NCBI GenBank assembly: GCA_934699095.1
Contig: CAKUVI010000005.1
Location: 1-64,000 of the forward strand
Source of the DNA: an uncultured Bacteroidales bacterium
Lineage (GTDB): Bacteria; Bacteroidota; Bacteroidia; Bacteroidales; WCHB1-69
DNA: 64,000 nucleotides
Direction of reading: 5' to 3'
Position numbers and translations under genes: made by a program. Under the pieces are notes generated by a model. It made no database searches. It had not been told where the DNA came from and saw only the letters and a program-made list of their open reading frames with translations. Position 1 is the first letter of the stretch, and each line of letters begins with the position of its first letter. Of this stretch, positions 1-12,600 are shown in pieces.

Positions 1-40
1 GGTACTGCCTTACCGGTGGGAGAGTAGGTCGTCGCCCAAT
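1..40 (+). rRNA. rrf: 5S rRNA, 3' end only
   Basis: The first ~40 nt read GGTACTGCC...GTGGGAGAGTAGGTCGTCGCC, the conserved 3' strand of helices IV/V and the closing stem of bacterial 5S rRNA. The 5' two thirds lie outside the window. An intrinsic terminator follows within about 10 nt, as expected at the end of an rRNA operon. The exact 3' end is uncertain by a few bases. Confidence 0.8.
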
Positions 41-50
41 ACCATAGAAA

Positions 51-79
51 AGCCCTGTCATCTGCAGGGCTTTTTTTTT
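51..79 (+). terminator. Intrinsic terminator of the rRNA operon
   Basis: The arms AGCCCTG and CAGGGCT form a 7-bp stem with a short loop, followed directly by a run of eight to nine T. It lies immediately behind the 5S end. Confidence 0.9.
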
Positions 80-678
80 GCCTACTTATATCCCAATAAT
101 TATTTCCTTCTTTCTTTTTCAATCTTATCCATTTTAGAATTGAATTTATCAATTTAATTATTGATTTGTGTCTAAATTTTCAATTCTCAGATAGATATTC
201 GTAATTACCTGAATATCTGTATCATAACAAAATGAATATTCGCAAGTATGTTTGCGCCTCCTGGCGAACACTTCATCTTCTCTCCTCATCCAGCTCTACT
301 TTTACTTCGATGATCGTATCTTATCTTCATCTATTCTTCCTATATTTTAATCCCCTTTTTCCCTTCGTTCTCTTTAAATTTTCTCCATTTTGTAACTAAT
401 TTTTTTCTTCAATGGTATAACTGATTGACTGACAATACTATTTCATTTAATTATTTTTATCAAAAAAAATTATCAAAATGAAAATATCAAAAGAAAAAAA
501 ATGTATTTTTGCAAGTTAATTATAAAGTGTATAGTGTATGATAGAATACGTGAGTAATCACTCGAACAAAAACTCTGGATATCAGCGACCTGTGGAAATG
601 TCACTGATAGCCTTAAACTGTAATGCTTTGAAATATAATAAATTAAAATAAACAATAGTAATAATTAAAAACAAAACG
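80..678 (+). other. Long AT-rich noncoding leader of the giant adhesin gene
   Basis: About 600 nt without a convincing gene. It holds an inverted repeat AGATATTC/GAATATCT (193-200 and 211-218), a -7 box at 504-511, and in the presumed 5' UTR a second imperfect hairpin TATCAGCGA/TCACTGATA (580-588 and 601-609). The UTR would be about 160 nt, long enough for post-transcriptional control, but no known riboswitch was recognised. Confidence 0.5.
504..511 (+). promoter_or_regulatory. Bacteroides-type -7 box for the adhesin gene
   Basis: TATTTTTG matches TAnnTTTG and is followed by GC, common around Bacteroidota start sites. No clear TTTG lies 19-21 nt upstream, so the -33 element is weak or absent. 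The predicted start is near 518, about 160 nt before the ATG at 679. Confidence 0.5.
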
Positions 679-3600
679 ATGAAAAAATTTATGATTTTTC
701 TGCTAATGACGTTCCTATATTTAGGAACTTGTCAGGCACGCAGCGAAGCATCGTATCCTAAAGATGCGAGTCATAAGCTGCTCAGTTGGGTAACTCCAAC
801 GCCCAGTCAGTCGTTTTTGAACCGCGTTGCTGATGATGCAACAGGTGCTTTTGATCTTACTCCTGCAGGTCCAGTTTACCTCGGCGTAACCTCAAATAAC
901 ACCGCTTCTTTCAGCTTGCCAAGCGAAGGTTCATTACGTACCGCTGGTGTCCTGGGATCAGATGAGACTATCGTTTCAGCTGACTGGAAGATGGACGGCG
1001 TTTCTAAAGGCGCTGGTCTCTCTTTCGAAGCTACTGGTCTTGAGGTGGGTGAACACAGCCTTGTCTGTGAAATCACAACATCTGCAAGCAATACGATCTC
1101 ATCTAAAGCCGTTACAATCGTTGTTAATGAGGAAAATATCTCCGTTAACATCATCGGCGTTGAACAGGCTTGCGAGAATGACCAAGTAACACTTACCTGT
1201 GTTATCGATGGTCAGGTTTTTGGCCAGACCTACCAATGGTTCGTTGACAATGAACCTATTGCTGGCGCTACCGGACAAACATTTTCATTTGTTCCGGCAA
1301 CTCAGTTTGAAGAAGCTATCGCCGCTGAAAACTTCACTCACAAATTCAAAGTTGAAGTTAACCGCGCTGGCTGCGTTCAAACTATCTCTCCTATCCATCC
1401 TTTCTTGATCATCTCTACCCCTCAAGCTCAGATCGAAGCTCCTGAGTTCGTTTGTGAAAACGAATCTTACACTTTGACTGCTTCTATCGTTTCTAACTCT
1501 TCTATCCAACCTGATCAATGGGCATGGTACAATAGTGAAGAAGAAGATGCTGAGGCTTATGCTAAAACAACAACCAATACTCTCTCTTTGGTTGCTAACG
1601 AAGAGAACCTCGGTGCAACTTGGAGCGTTCAAGCTATCTTCAATCAGAATTCTTGCAACTCTGAAAAAGCTACCTTAGAAACTGCTCCTCAATTATATGT
1701 AGCTCCTGAATCTCCTATTACAATTTCAGCAGAACCTGAACAAGAATCATTCTGCGCAAATTCTCAAATCACTCTTAATATAACTGACGAGAATGAAGCT
1801 GGTAATGTTACTTACACATGGTATGTTAACGGCGTCGCTGTTCAAGACGTTACCGGTAAAACATACGTTGCCACTTTCGATCAACCTGGCACATATAATG
1901 TAAGCGCTACTGCTTCATACGAAAACTATCCTTGCGATGTTATTTCTACTGAAGAAGATTTAGCCATCAATGTTGAGGCTGCTCCCGCTCTTGTGATCAC
2001 AGGTAACAATGTGATTTGCGTAGGTCAAACAGCTACCCTTACTGCAAGCATCGAAGATGCTGAGTATGTATGGGCTGGTCCTGATGCAGCGGCTGAAGAA
2101 GAAACTTCAAATGTACTCGAAGTTACAACTGCTGGTGTTTATTCAGCTACTGCTACTTTGCCTAATGGCTGTACAGCTACCGCTCAGTTCACAGTTTATC
2201 AATTTGGAGCAGATGTACAAATTGCAGCTTCAAATATGAACGTTTGCCCTGGTGAGTTTGTAACTCTTAATGCTAATGTTCAAGGATGGACTAATACAAA
2301 TATTGCTTACGCATGGGATGATGATAATGAATCCACATCTCCTACAATTGGAGTTCAAATCCCGGAAAATGCTTCAGAGACTGTTACTTACACTGTAACC
2401 GCTACAGCAACCGACGCGGAAGGTGAAGCAATCGAGGGATGTGAAATTGAACAGCAAATCGTTATCAATATCATCACTCCTTCTGATTACTCAATCACTG
2501 TTTCAAGCGAGGCTTCAACAGTTTGTGTAGGTGGTCAAGTTACCGCTACTGTTGAAACTGAAGATGAAATCGAAGGTTACATTTGGTATTTGAACGGTGT
2601 TGAAATTCCTGGTGAACATCTGAGCGATATCACCATGGCTCTCAACAATGCTGGAACATACGTATTCTCAGCTACCCCAGCTAACGTAGTATGCGCAGCA
2701 ATAACACCTGAATCATCAGAAGAGATCACAGTTGTTGCTATGCCTTCAGTTACAATCACCGGTAACAATGTTATCTGTCAGAATGCTGAGGCAACAATGA
2801 CCGCCGTTATTAACGCATCAGAAGAATCTAATGCTGAATACTTGTGGTCAGGTCCTGATTCTGATGTGGCTGGTGCAACAGAATCTGAAGTAACCACAAC
2901 AGTACCTGGTGTTTATTCAGTTCTCGTATCTTTACTTGATGATGAAGAAACTGAAATTCCCGGTTGTGAGGCTTCTGCACAATTCACTATCACTCAACTT
3001 GGTGGTGATCTTCAAGTTTATGCTTCAGACTTAAAAGTTTGTCCTGGTGCAACTGTAACTTTGAATGCAAACTTGAATGGTTTCTACAACCAAATCGTTA
3101 AATACGAATGGTCAACTGACAATGGTGAACTCAGCGCTGAAGAAGGCTCAACAGTTGCTTTGACTCTTGATGAGACCGCTGAAGTAACAGTTAAGGCTTA
3201 TGCAGCACAACAAGATGGCGATAACGAAGAAGATTTCAGTGAAGCTTGTGTTATCGAATCAACAATCAATATCGAAGTTATTGACACAACAGCTATTGAA
3301 CTTGTAGTAAATGCTGATAAGGAAGCAATGTGTCAAGGTGGTCAAGTTGGTTTGAAAGCTCAACCAGCTGACGAGGATGTAACCGTTAACTACTATGTAT
3401 GGTATATGAACGGTGTTGAAATTCCTGGTCAAAACCTTGATTCAATCGTAGTTAGCATCAATGAACCTGGTGAGTATCAATTCGCAGTTCGTCCAGCTGA
3501 CGTAAATTGTTTCGCTCAACCTGCTACACTTCTTGAAAAACCTGTTGTAGTTTACGCTATTCCTGAAATGCATATCACCGGTGCTGATGTAATCTGTCAA

Positions 3601-6600
3601 GGTGACACTGCTGTTCTTGCTCCTATTATCACTCCTGCTGAGGGTAAATTTGATTTCGCTTGGAGCAATGGCGTTACAGATTCTCTTATGAAGACTGATG
3701 TTGCTGGCGTTTACACAGTTGTTGCCACCAACCAAGAGAGCGGCTGTGTTGTTTCAGCTTCATTCTCTGTATATACAATTGGTGGTGACCTCCACGTTTC
3801 TGCCGACAAATATGAAGTTTGCGAAGAAGAATTGGTTGTTCTCACTGCAAACATCGATGGTTACAATAACCAGAACATCAAATATGCTTGGTCAGCTAAT
3901 GGCTCTGCTTTAGATACCACATCTACTCTCCAAGTTAATCCTACAGAAACCACAACATACGTTGTAACAGCTATCGCAGGTAAATGCACAATGTCTGATT
4001 CTGTTACTGTTAACGTTATCAAAGTTACTGAAGGTGAAATCGAACTTGAAGCAACTGTTGAAGAACTTTGTGCTGGTGCACAAACCACTATCAGCGTAGT
4101 TGATGGTGAAGGTTTGTTCGTATGGTACATGAATGGTGTTGAAATGCCAGGTGAAAACCTTCCTTCAATCACTATGAACATGAACACTCCTGGTGAATAT
4201 ACCTTCAGTGCAACTCCAGCTGCCAACAAGTGCGCTACATCAACAAGCGAACCTGTTGAAAAAACTATCATCGTTTATTCTCAACCTACAGTTCAAATCA
4301 CTGGCGATCCTTTGATTTGCGTTGATTCAACTGTAAGTCTTTTCGCTATGATTAACGATACTCTTGGTGACAACGAGTACAACTTCGAGTGGAGACTTTA
4401 CAACTACACTCTTCTTGATGGTGACAACGCTCCTGAATTCACAGAAGACAACATCGCTGTTAAATATGAAAACGAAGATGAAAACCTCACAACCACTTTG
4501 GCTGCTCAGGATCATCCTTACATTTTCACAACAAAGATCACAACAGAACACGGTTGTGTAGCTGTTAGCGATCCTTATTATGTATATGTTGGTGAAAATC
4601 CTACAGTTGCTGTAACAGTTGACTATGACACCGTATGTAAAGGCGGTCTCGTAACTGCAACTGCTCATCTCGGCAACTACAACATGGACAACCTTGTTTA
4701 TCAATGGTATGAAAATGATTCTTTGATTCCTCACGGAACATCTCCAGTCTATTCATCAGTTGTTGAAGAAACCACAATCTTCAAAGTTGTTGTTAAACAA
4801 ACCACAACAGGTTGTGAAGCAACTGGTCAAGACACTACATTCGTAGTTAATCCTAAGAACATTGACAAGATTGTTGTTATCAACAATGGCGATACAGCAC
4901 GCAACATTTGTGAAGGCGCTCAATTAGAGATTGCTGCTTACTTCCAGGATGAAGAGGGCAACAGCTACATTGATTCTTCACTTACATACGTCTGGACTTT
5001 GAATGGCATGCAGTTGCAAACCGTTCACGGACCAATGTTCAGCTCACAAGCTTACATTTATGATGGTGATCCAGTAGATTATGTATATACTGCTTATGTA
5101 GTTTATGATGCTCCTGGTTGTGAGTTGGTTCCTATCGCATCTGATACAATCCACGTTCGTCGTAACCCAATCGTTACAATCGATGGTACACCTAACGTAT
5201 GTTACTTCAATGAAAATGACTATAACATCACTTTGACCGCTTGGGTTGACGGTATCCAAGATACAAACGCTACTTACAAGTGGTATGAAAGTGGTCAACT
5301 TAGACCAAACGTTGCTGGTTACGATAACAAATATCGTGCAAGCTGGCCTGCTACCTACCTCAATCCTTGGATTTTCACAGTAGAAGTTGAAAATGGTGAC
5401 GGATGTACAGCAATTTCTGAGCCTTTCTATGTAAACGTTTATGATGCACCAGTTGTTAACATCACAGCTGACGCTGATACCGTATGTCTCGGTGGTTCTG
5501 TTACATTGAATGCTAACCTTGATAACTACAACGATCCTATGTTGACTTATCAATGGTATATCAACCAAATTGATGAGAACCATGCATTGGCAGGTTACAC
5601 ACATGAACAAGAAATTATTACTCCTACAGAATCCGCAAACTACATTGCACGTGTTACACACTTGATGTACTCAGGTACACAATCACAACACATCATCAAC
5701 CAAGCTTGTTGGTCTGCTGATACATTCAGAATCAATGTAAATGCAATTCCTCAGATTGTTTCTATTACTAACAATATTCCTGAAGAGAATGAAGTTTGTG
5801 ACGGTTATCAAGTTAACCTGACAGCTAATGTTGAAGGTGGTGTTGCTGGTGGCGAAGTTTTCACTTGGTATCGTAACGGTGAAGTGATTGCTGAAGCTAA
5901 CAATGCAGAGTACACTGAAGTTCTCAGCGCTCAAAATACTGAACCTACAACTTATACCTACGCAGTTTCTGTAAAACAAGCTGCCGATGGCTGTGAGTCT
6001 CCTATCTTCACAATGAATTCATTCGTTGTAAATCCAAATCCTGTACTTGAACTTACAACAGATCCTATCGTTTGTATCGCTGAAGAAAACAATGTTGTAT
6101 TAGTTGCAAACTTGTTCCCAGCACCTCAAACTGATGTTAAATTCAACTGGTTCGAAGACAATGTTCTCATCGCTGAAAATGCAGGTGACACATTACGTCT
6201 CACTAAACCTTACAGAGATTATCCTTACAACTTCAATGTACAACTCGTTAATGAATATGCTTGCACAGCAGAAGGCAGCGCTTCAGTATATGTAAATGCT
6301 GCTCCTGTAGTTAACATTACAGCTTCTGAAACCGAAATTTGCGAAGGCGGTGAAATTACTTTGACTGCTTCTCTCAACGATTGGAATGCTGATCAACTTA
6401 CTTTCCAATGGATGGACAACGACGAAGTAATCCCTGGTGCAACATCATTGACTTACACTGTTGTTCCTGCAATTGGCGAACACATTTATTCAGTTAAGAT
6501 CAATCAACTCACATCAGAATGTGAAGCTACATCAACACCTATTAAGGTTACAGTAGATTCTATTCCTGTTATCACTTCTGTTACAGTTAACAACTATGCA

Positions 6601-9600
6601 GTTTGTGTTGGTTCACAACTTACAATCACTGCAAATCTTGACGACACTGTAGAAGGTGAAGTATTCACATGGTACAGAAATGGTATCCTTATGCAGGGTG
6701 CTACTGGTCGCGTAATCACTGATTCACCTGAATTGGTTGACAATAACACACAACAATTCGCATACACTGCAGTTGTAACACGTCCAGCAGCTGGTTGTAC
6801 ATCACTTGCTACTACATCTAATACAGTTACAGTTTATGCTAATCCTACAGTTGTTATCACTGGTGATCAACACGTTTGCGAAACTGATTCTGTATTCTTG
6901 ATTGCAAATGTTGACACTGTTGGCTTGAATGCTGGTTTATTACACTACACATGGTATGAGTCAGGTCAAATCAGAGACAACATGGCTTACAATCTTGGTG
7001 ACAACCAATTCTTCGCAGAATATATGTATGCTCGCACTGAGCCTTATAGATTCACAGTAGAAGTTACACGTGACAACGTTGCTTCAGGTTGTGTATCACG
7101 TTCAGAAGTATTCGAAGTTTATGTATATCCTCAGCCTGTTGTTAACATCACTGCAACTGAAACTGAGATCTGTGAAAACGGTCAGGTTACTCTTACAGCT
7201 AATTTGAATGACAACAACGCTACTGACATTGTTTATCAATGGTACAAGCTCGTTGAAAATCAGAATATCATCGCTACAGGTTACAATGCTGATGGTTCAT
7301 ATAAGTATGACACAGTAACTGTTGTATCACGCGAGAACATTCCTGGCGCTACATCAGCTAACTACACTGTTTCATTGACTGAAACCACAACATTCGGTGT
7401 TATGGTTCTTCAAACTCCTTCAACATGTACAGCAAACGATGAAATCACTATCAATGTTAATCCTATCCCTGTTGTAACAAATGTTACTGTTAACGGTAAG
7501 GCTACCGATGTTGTTTGCGACGGCGCTCAAGTAACTGTTGCTGCTGAAATCGAGCCTGCTAATGCAGCCGGTGCAGTTTACACATGGTACAAGAACGGTC
7601 AATTGATCGAGGGTGCAACTGAAGCTATCTACAGCGAAAATGTTTACACCAATGACAACCAAGTTACAACAAATTCTTACACTGCAATCGTAACATTACC
7701 TGCTTCTGGTTGTGTTTCAACAATGTCAACAATGGCAGCTGTTGTAACAGTTAACCCGGCTCCTTCAACCGTTACAATTTCTGGTAACAATGTAATCTGC
7801 TTCGGCGATCAAACAGTTCTTACTGCTTATTCAGACGTTCCTGGTCAGTTCATCTGGTCCAACAACGTTAAGGATACAAACAAAGTTACTGTTTCAGCTG
7901 GTACTTACACAGTTACCTTGAAGACTGCTGAAGGTTGTGAAATGACATCTGCTCCATTCACAGTTGAGTCATTCGGCACAGACTTGTTAGTAAGCGCAAG
8001 TGAAACTTCTATCTGTCAAGGTGAACACACAACATTGTATGTTAACCAAGACGGTTGGAATGGTAATGTAACATATCAATGGGATGCTCAAGCTGGTAAC
8101 AGCACAGCTACTACAGTTGATGTAACTCCTGACACAACTACTATCTACACTGTAACTGCAACTGTTAACAATGAAAACGGTTCATGCTCAGCAGTTGGAA
8201 CAGTTAAGATCGTTGTTAATCCTCGTCCTGCTATTGTAGAAGTAACTGCAACAGCTGAAGAGGTTTGTGAAGGTTCTCAAGTAACATTCAATGCAAGTGG
8301 CAACGCTTCTTCATACATTTGGTATGAAAATGGTATTGAAATTCCTGGTGAAAACCAAGCTACTTTGACTCTCATGTTCAACGAAGAAGGCACATATTCA
8401 ATTGCTGCTAAAGCAGTAAGCGAAGAGGGTTGTGTATCAGCTCAAGCTTCTGAACCAGTAGTTGTCAAGGTTAATGCTGCTCCTGAATCAGTTGTTATCA
8501 CTGGTCAAACAGTTATCTGCGAAGGTGGTAGCACAACATTATATGCTAATGTAACTCCTAACGTTGACGCTGTTTACACTTGGTATAAGGATAATACAAT
8601 CATTGCCAATACACAAGACAATCAATTAGTTGTTACAGAAGCTGGTTCTTATAAGGTAGAAGCTACAGTAAACGGTTGTACAACAGTATCTGATGCTGTT
8701 ATCGTAACTGTTGAACAAGCTCCACAATTACAACTTACAGCTACAGAGACCACAATCTGTGTAGGTGGTGAGACAGTTATCACTGCTGAAGCTACTGGTT
8801 GGAACAATGCAAATGTAATCTACACTTGGAACAACGGTTATCAAGGTTCTGCTTACACATTCGTTCCTACAGCTGCTGGCACATACAAGTTCATCGTAAC
8901 CGCATCTCAATCAACATCAGGTTGTGTTGCAGTTGACAGCATCATCATCAATGTAAATGATGTTCCTGCTGCTCCTCAAATCGTTGTTGACAATGCAGTT
9001 ATCTGCGACGGTGGTCAAGTACAAATTTCTGCAAGCAATGCAGTTCCTGGTGCAACTTACACATGGTATGCTAACGGTGTTGTAATCCCAGGCGCTACTC
9101 AAGCTACAATCTATCAATCACCTGTAACTGTTGACGGTGACGTTACAACATACGCATACACAGCAATTGCTTCACTTCCTGCTTCAGGTTGTGTATCAAA
9201 TATGACTACAACTGCTACTGTTGTTACAGTTATCCCAACTCCTGTTGTTGCAGTATCAGTAACAGGTAACACTACAATCTGCGAAGGTGGTACAACTACT
9301 TTGAACGCAAATGTAACTCCTGCAGGTGTTGATTACAATTATCAATGGTATCAAGACAACGTTCTCATCCCGAATGCAACAAATGCTTCTTATGTAGTAT
9401 CTGCTGCTGCACGTGAGACTGCTTACAACTATTCAGTAGTAGTTTCTGCAAATGCCGGATGTAACGTTACAGCAAATGCTCCTGCAATCACAGTTGTTGC
9501 TGATCCTGTCGTAGTAGCATCTGTATCCGACGATGTAACATGCGTTGGTGGTCAGGCTACATTCACAGTAACTGTTGACGGTGGTGTTGCTAACATCAAC

Positions 9601-12600
9601 GGTTTGAATGGTTACTCATTCGCATGGTACAATAACTTGAGCACAACAGAACCTATCGCTACAACTCCTTCTTACACTACAACAGGTAATGAAGCTGCTG
9701 GTAACTATTCATACTGGGTTGAAGTAACATCTCCTTATGGATGTCACACAATCTCTAATATTGTTAACCACGTAGTTGCTTCTGATCCTACTGTAGCAAT
9801 CGCAGTTGCACAAGGTTACCCAACCACAATTTGTGACGGTGGTCAAACAACATTGATCGCTAATGTAAACGGTGGTCACGGTGAAGCTTCATATCAATGG
9901 TATAAGAATGGTCTCCCATTGTATGGTGAAACCAATCCTACAATCGTAACTTCAGCTCTCAACTACGGTGAGGCAGCTGCTTACACAGTTGTTGTAAAAC
10001 AAACAGGTGTTGGTTGCGAAACTGTATCTGAGGCTTACAATGTAAATGTTGTTCCTGCTTACACAGTTGACATTAACGGTTTCGGCAATGTATGTGAAGG
10101 CGGTACACTCACACTCACAGCTACTGTAAACAATGTAATCTCTGGTGATGTATTGAGCTATCAATGGTACAAAGTTGCCAACGGTAATGTAACACCTATC
10201 AATGGTGCAAACGCTGCTCAATATTCAACATCAGATCTCTTACTCGGTGATTCATACGAATACTATGTAGTAGTAACAAGCGGTATCTCTGGATGTTCAG
10301 TAATTTCATCTTCAGTACCTGCAAACGTAGTTGCTGCTCCTTCAGTTGCAATCCAAGGTGCTAACACAGTATGTGAAGGCGGTGCTTTGACATTGAATGC
10401 TTTCGTAACAGGCGGTGTTGACGGTGCTTCTTACACTTACACTTGGAATTGGACTGGTGCTGCCAACGGTTCTGCTACAACAGCTGTTCCTACATTCGTT
10501 CCTGAACTCACAGCATCTGACGCTTCTACACCTTATTACTTCACAGTTACTGTATCACGTAACGATAATACAGGTTGCACAGCAACATCAGCTGCTCATG
10601 AAGTAAATGTATTGGCTGTTCCTTCAGTAGTTGTTACTGCAGACAACAATACAATCTGTCAGAACGGTGAAGTAACATTCACAGCTCATGTATCACCTGT
10701 AGGTGCTTACAATTATGCATGGACAATAAACGATCAGTCACAGGCTGTTAACAGCAGTTCAGTAACTACCACACTTGCTACAACAGGTACAATTTCTGCC
10801 ACAGTAGTTGTTTCTGCAGCAAATGCAAGCGCTTCATGTTCTTCAACAGCTACAATCGCTGTTCCAGTACAAGTTGTTGCAGCTCCTGTTGTTACAATCT
10901 CTGCTAACCACACCACAATGTGTGTTGGTGGTACCACAACATTGACAGCTAATGTAAATGCAAGCAGTGCAGTTCCTTCAGAATTCAACTATCAATGGGC
11001 TATCAATGGTATTGAAGTTGAAGGCGCTGTAGCAAGCACATTCGTTCAACCTCTCAATGCAGCTGGTGTTTACACTTACACATTGAAAGTATCTCAAAAC
11101 AACAACCTCGGATGTACTTCAACATGGTCTGCTCCTGTAACAGTTCAAGTTGCTGAACAACCTGTTGTATCTTTGAGCTCACTTGACGGTCTCGCAATCT
11201 GCGAAGGTGGTTCTATCACAATGACTGGTGTTGTTGACAACTATGGTAATACAGTTAATGGTGTTACAAACAGCAACATCTACGGTGCTATGACATTCGA
11301 TTGGATCTCCAACGGTATCAATGTACATCATAACACTAATATCTCTAATGCTTCTAATCAGGTAACTGAAACTTTGAATAACGTTGGTAACTACAGCTAT
11401 CAAGTAGTTGTAACTCCTTCAGGCTACAACTGTCAACCTCAAGCTTCTAACATCGAAGTTGTTAACGTAGTAAGCAATCCTTCATGGACAGACGTTCACG
11501 TTTACAGCAACAATGGTACAGACGCTTGTATCGGTGAAACAGTTACATTAGCTGCAGCTATCCAAGGTGGTGTATCTGACTACGCAGGCAGCACAAACGG
11601 TTATATCCAATGGGTTGTAACTGACGAAAACGGCAACACAATCAATGTACTTGGCGGTCTCGGCGGTAATTCATACGATATCCCTGCAGCTCCTGGCACA
11701 TACATTTACACACCTACATTCGTTGGTAATATCGGCAGTGGCTGTCAGTTGACAAATACTGAAGATGTTCAAGTAGCTGTTACAGTTCATGAATTGCCTA
11801 CAGCAGTATTTGCAAGCGGTGATGGCACATCATTGTGTGCAAACGATCCAAGCGCTTCAGCTGAGTTGGTAATCAACTTCACAGGTGTTGCTCCATTCAA
11901 CTACCAAGTTGTTGACAACTATGGCAATGTAATTGCACAAGCTGTTACATTAGCTAACACAGTAAGCATCTATGTTGCTCCAAGCACACAAACCACATAT
12001 TTCATCAATATGGTTCAAGATGCATACTGCGTAAACAACTCACTCGATGCAAATGCTTCAGCTACTGTTTACATCAACGAAATTGAATTTGAAAACAACT
12101 TCTTCGTATCAGGATGTTCTGACGAAGGTCAAGTGACTATCAACTTCAATGTTGTATCTGGTAATCCTAACGCTAACTTCACAGTTACATACGAAAACGG
12201 TTTGACTGGCAATGGTACAATCGTTAACAACACTGCAACATTCGTTGCTCCTACAGTTCCTGGTGATTACAATGCAGTATTCACAGTTGACGGATGTTCA
12301 TATGATATCGTAGTTCGTGTTCTCGTTGGAGAATATGGCTTCGGTGGAACTCTCCCGATCATGGATCAACGTTGGAACGACGTAGTAGTAGTTAACAACA
12401 ACCCAGAGACTAACGGTGGTCATACATTCGTAGGATTCCAATGGTACAAGAATGGTGTTGCAATACCTGGTGCTACATATTCTAACTATCAAGACAAAGA
12501 TGGTTTGAACGGATTCTATTCAGTTGAATTGATCGAACAAGATGCTAACGGCAATATGGTTACATTCCAAACTTGTGAAACATACTTCAATTCAGTTTCA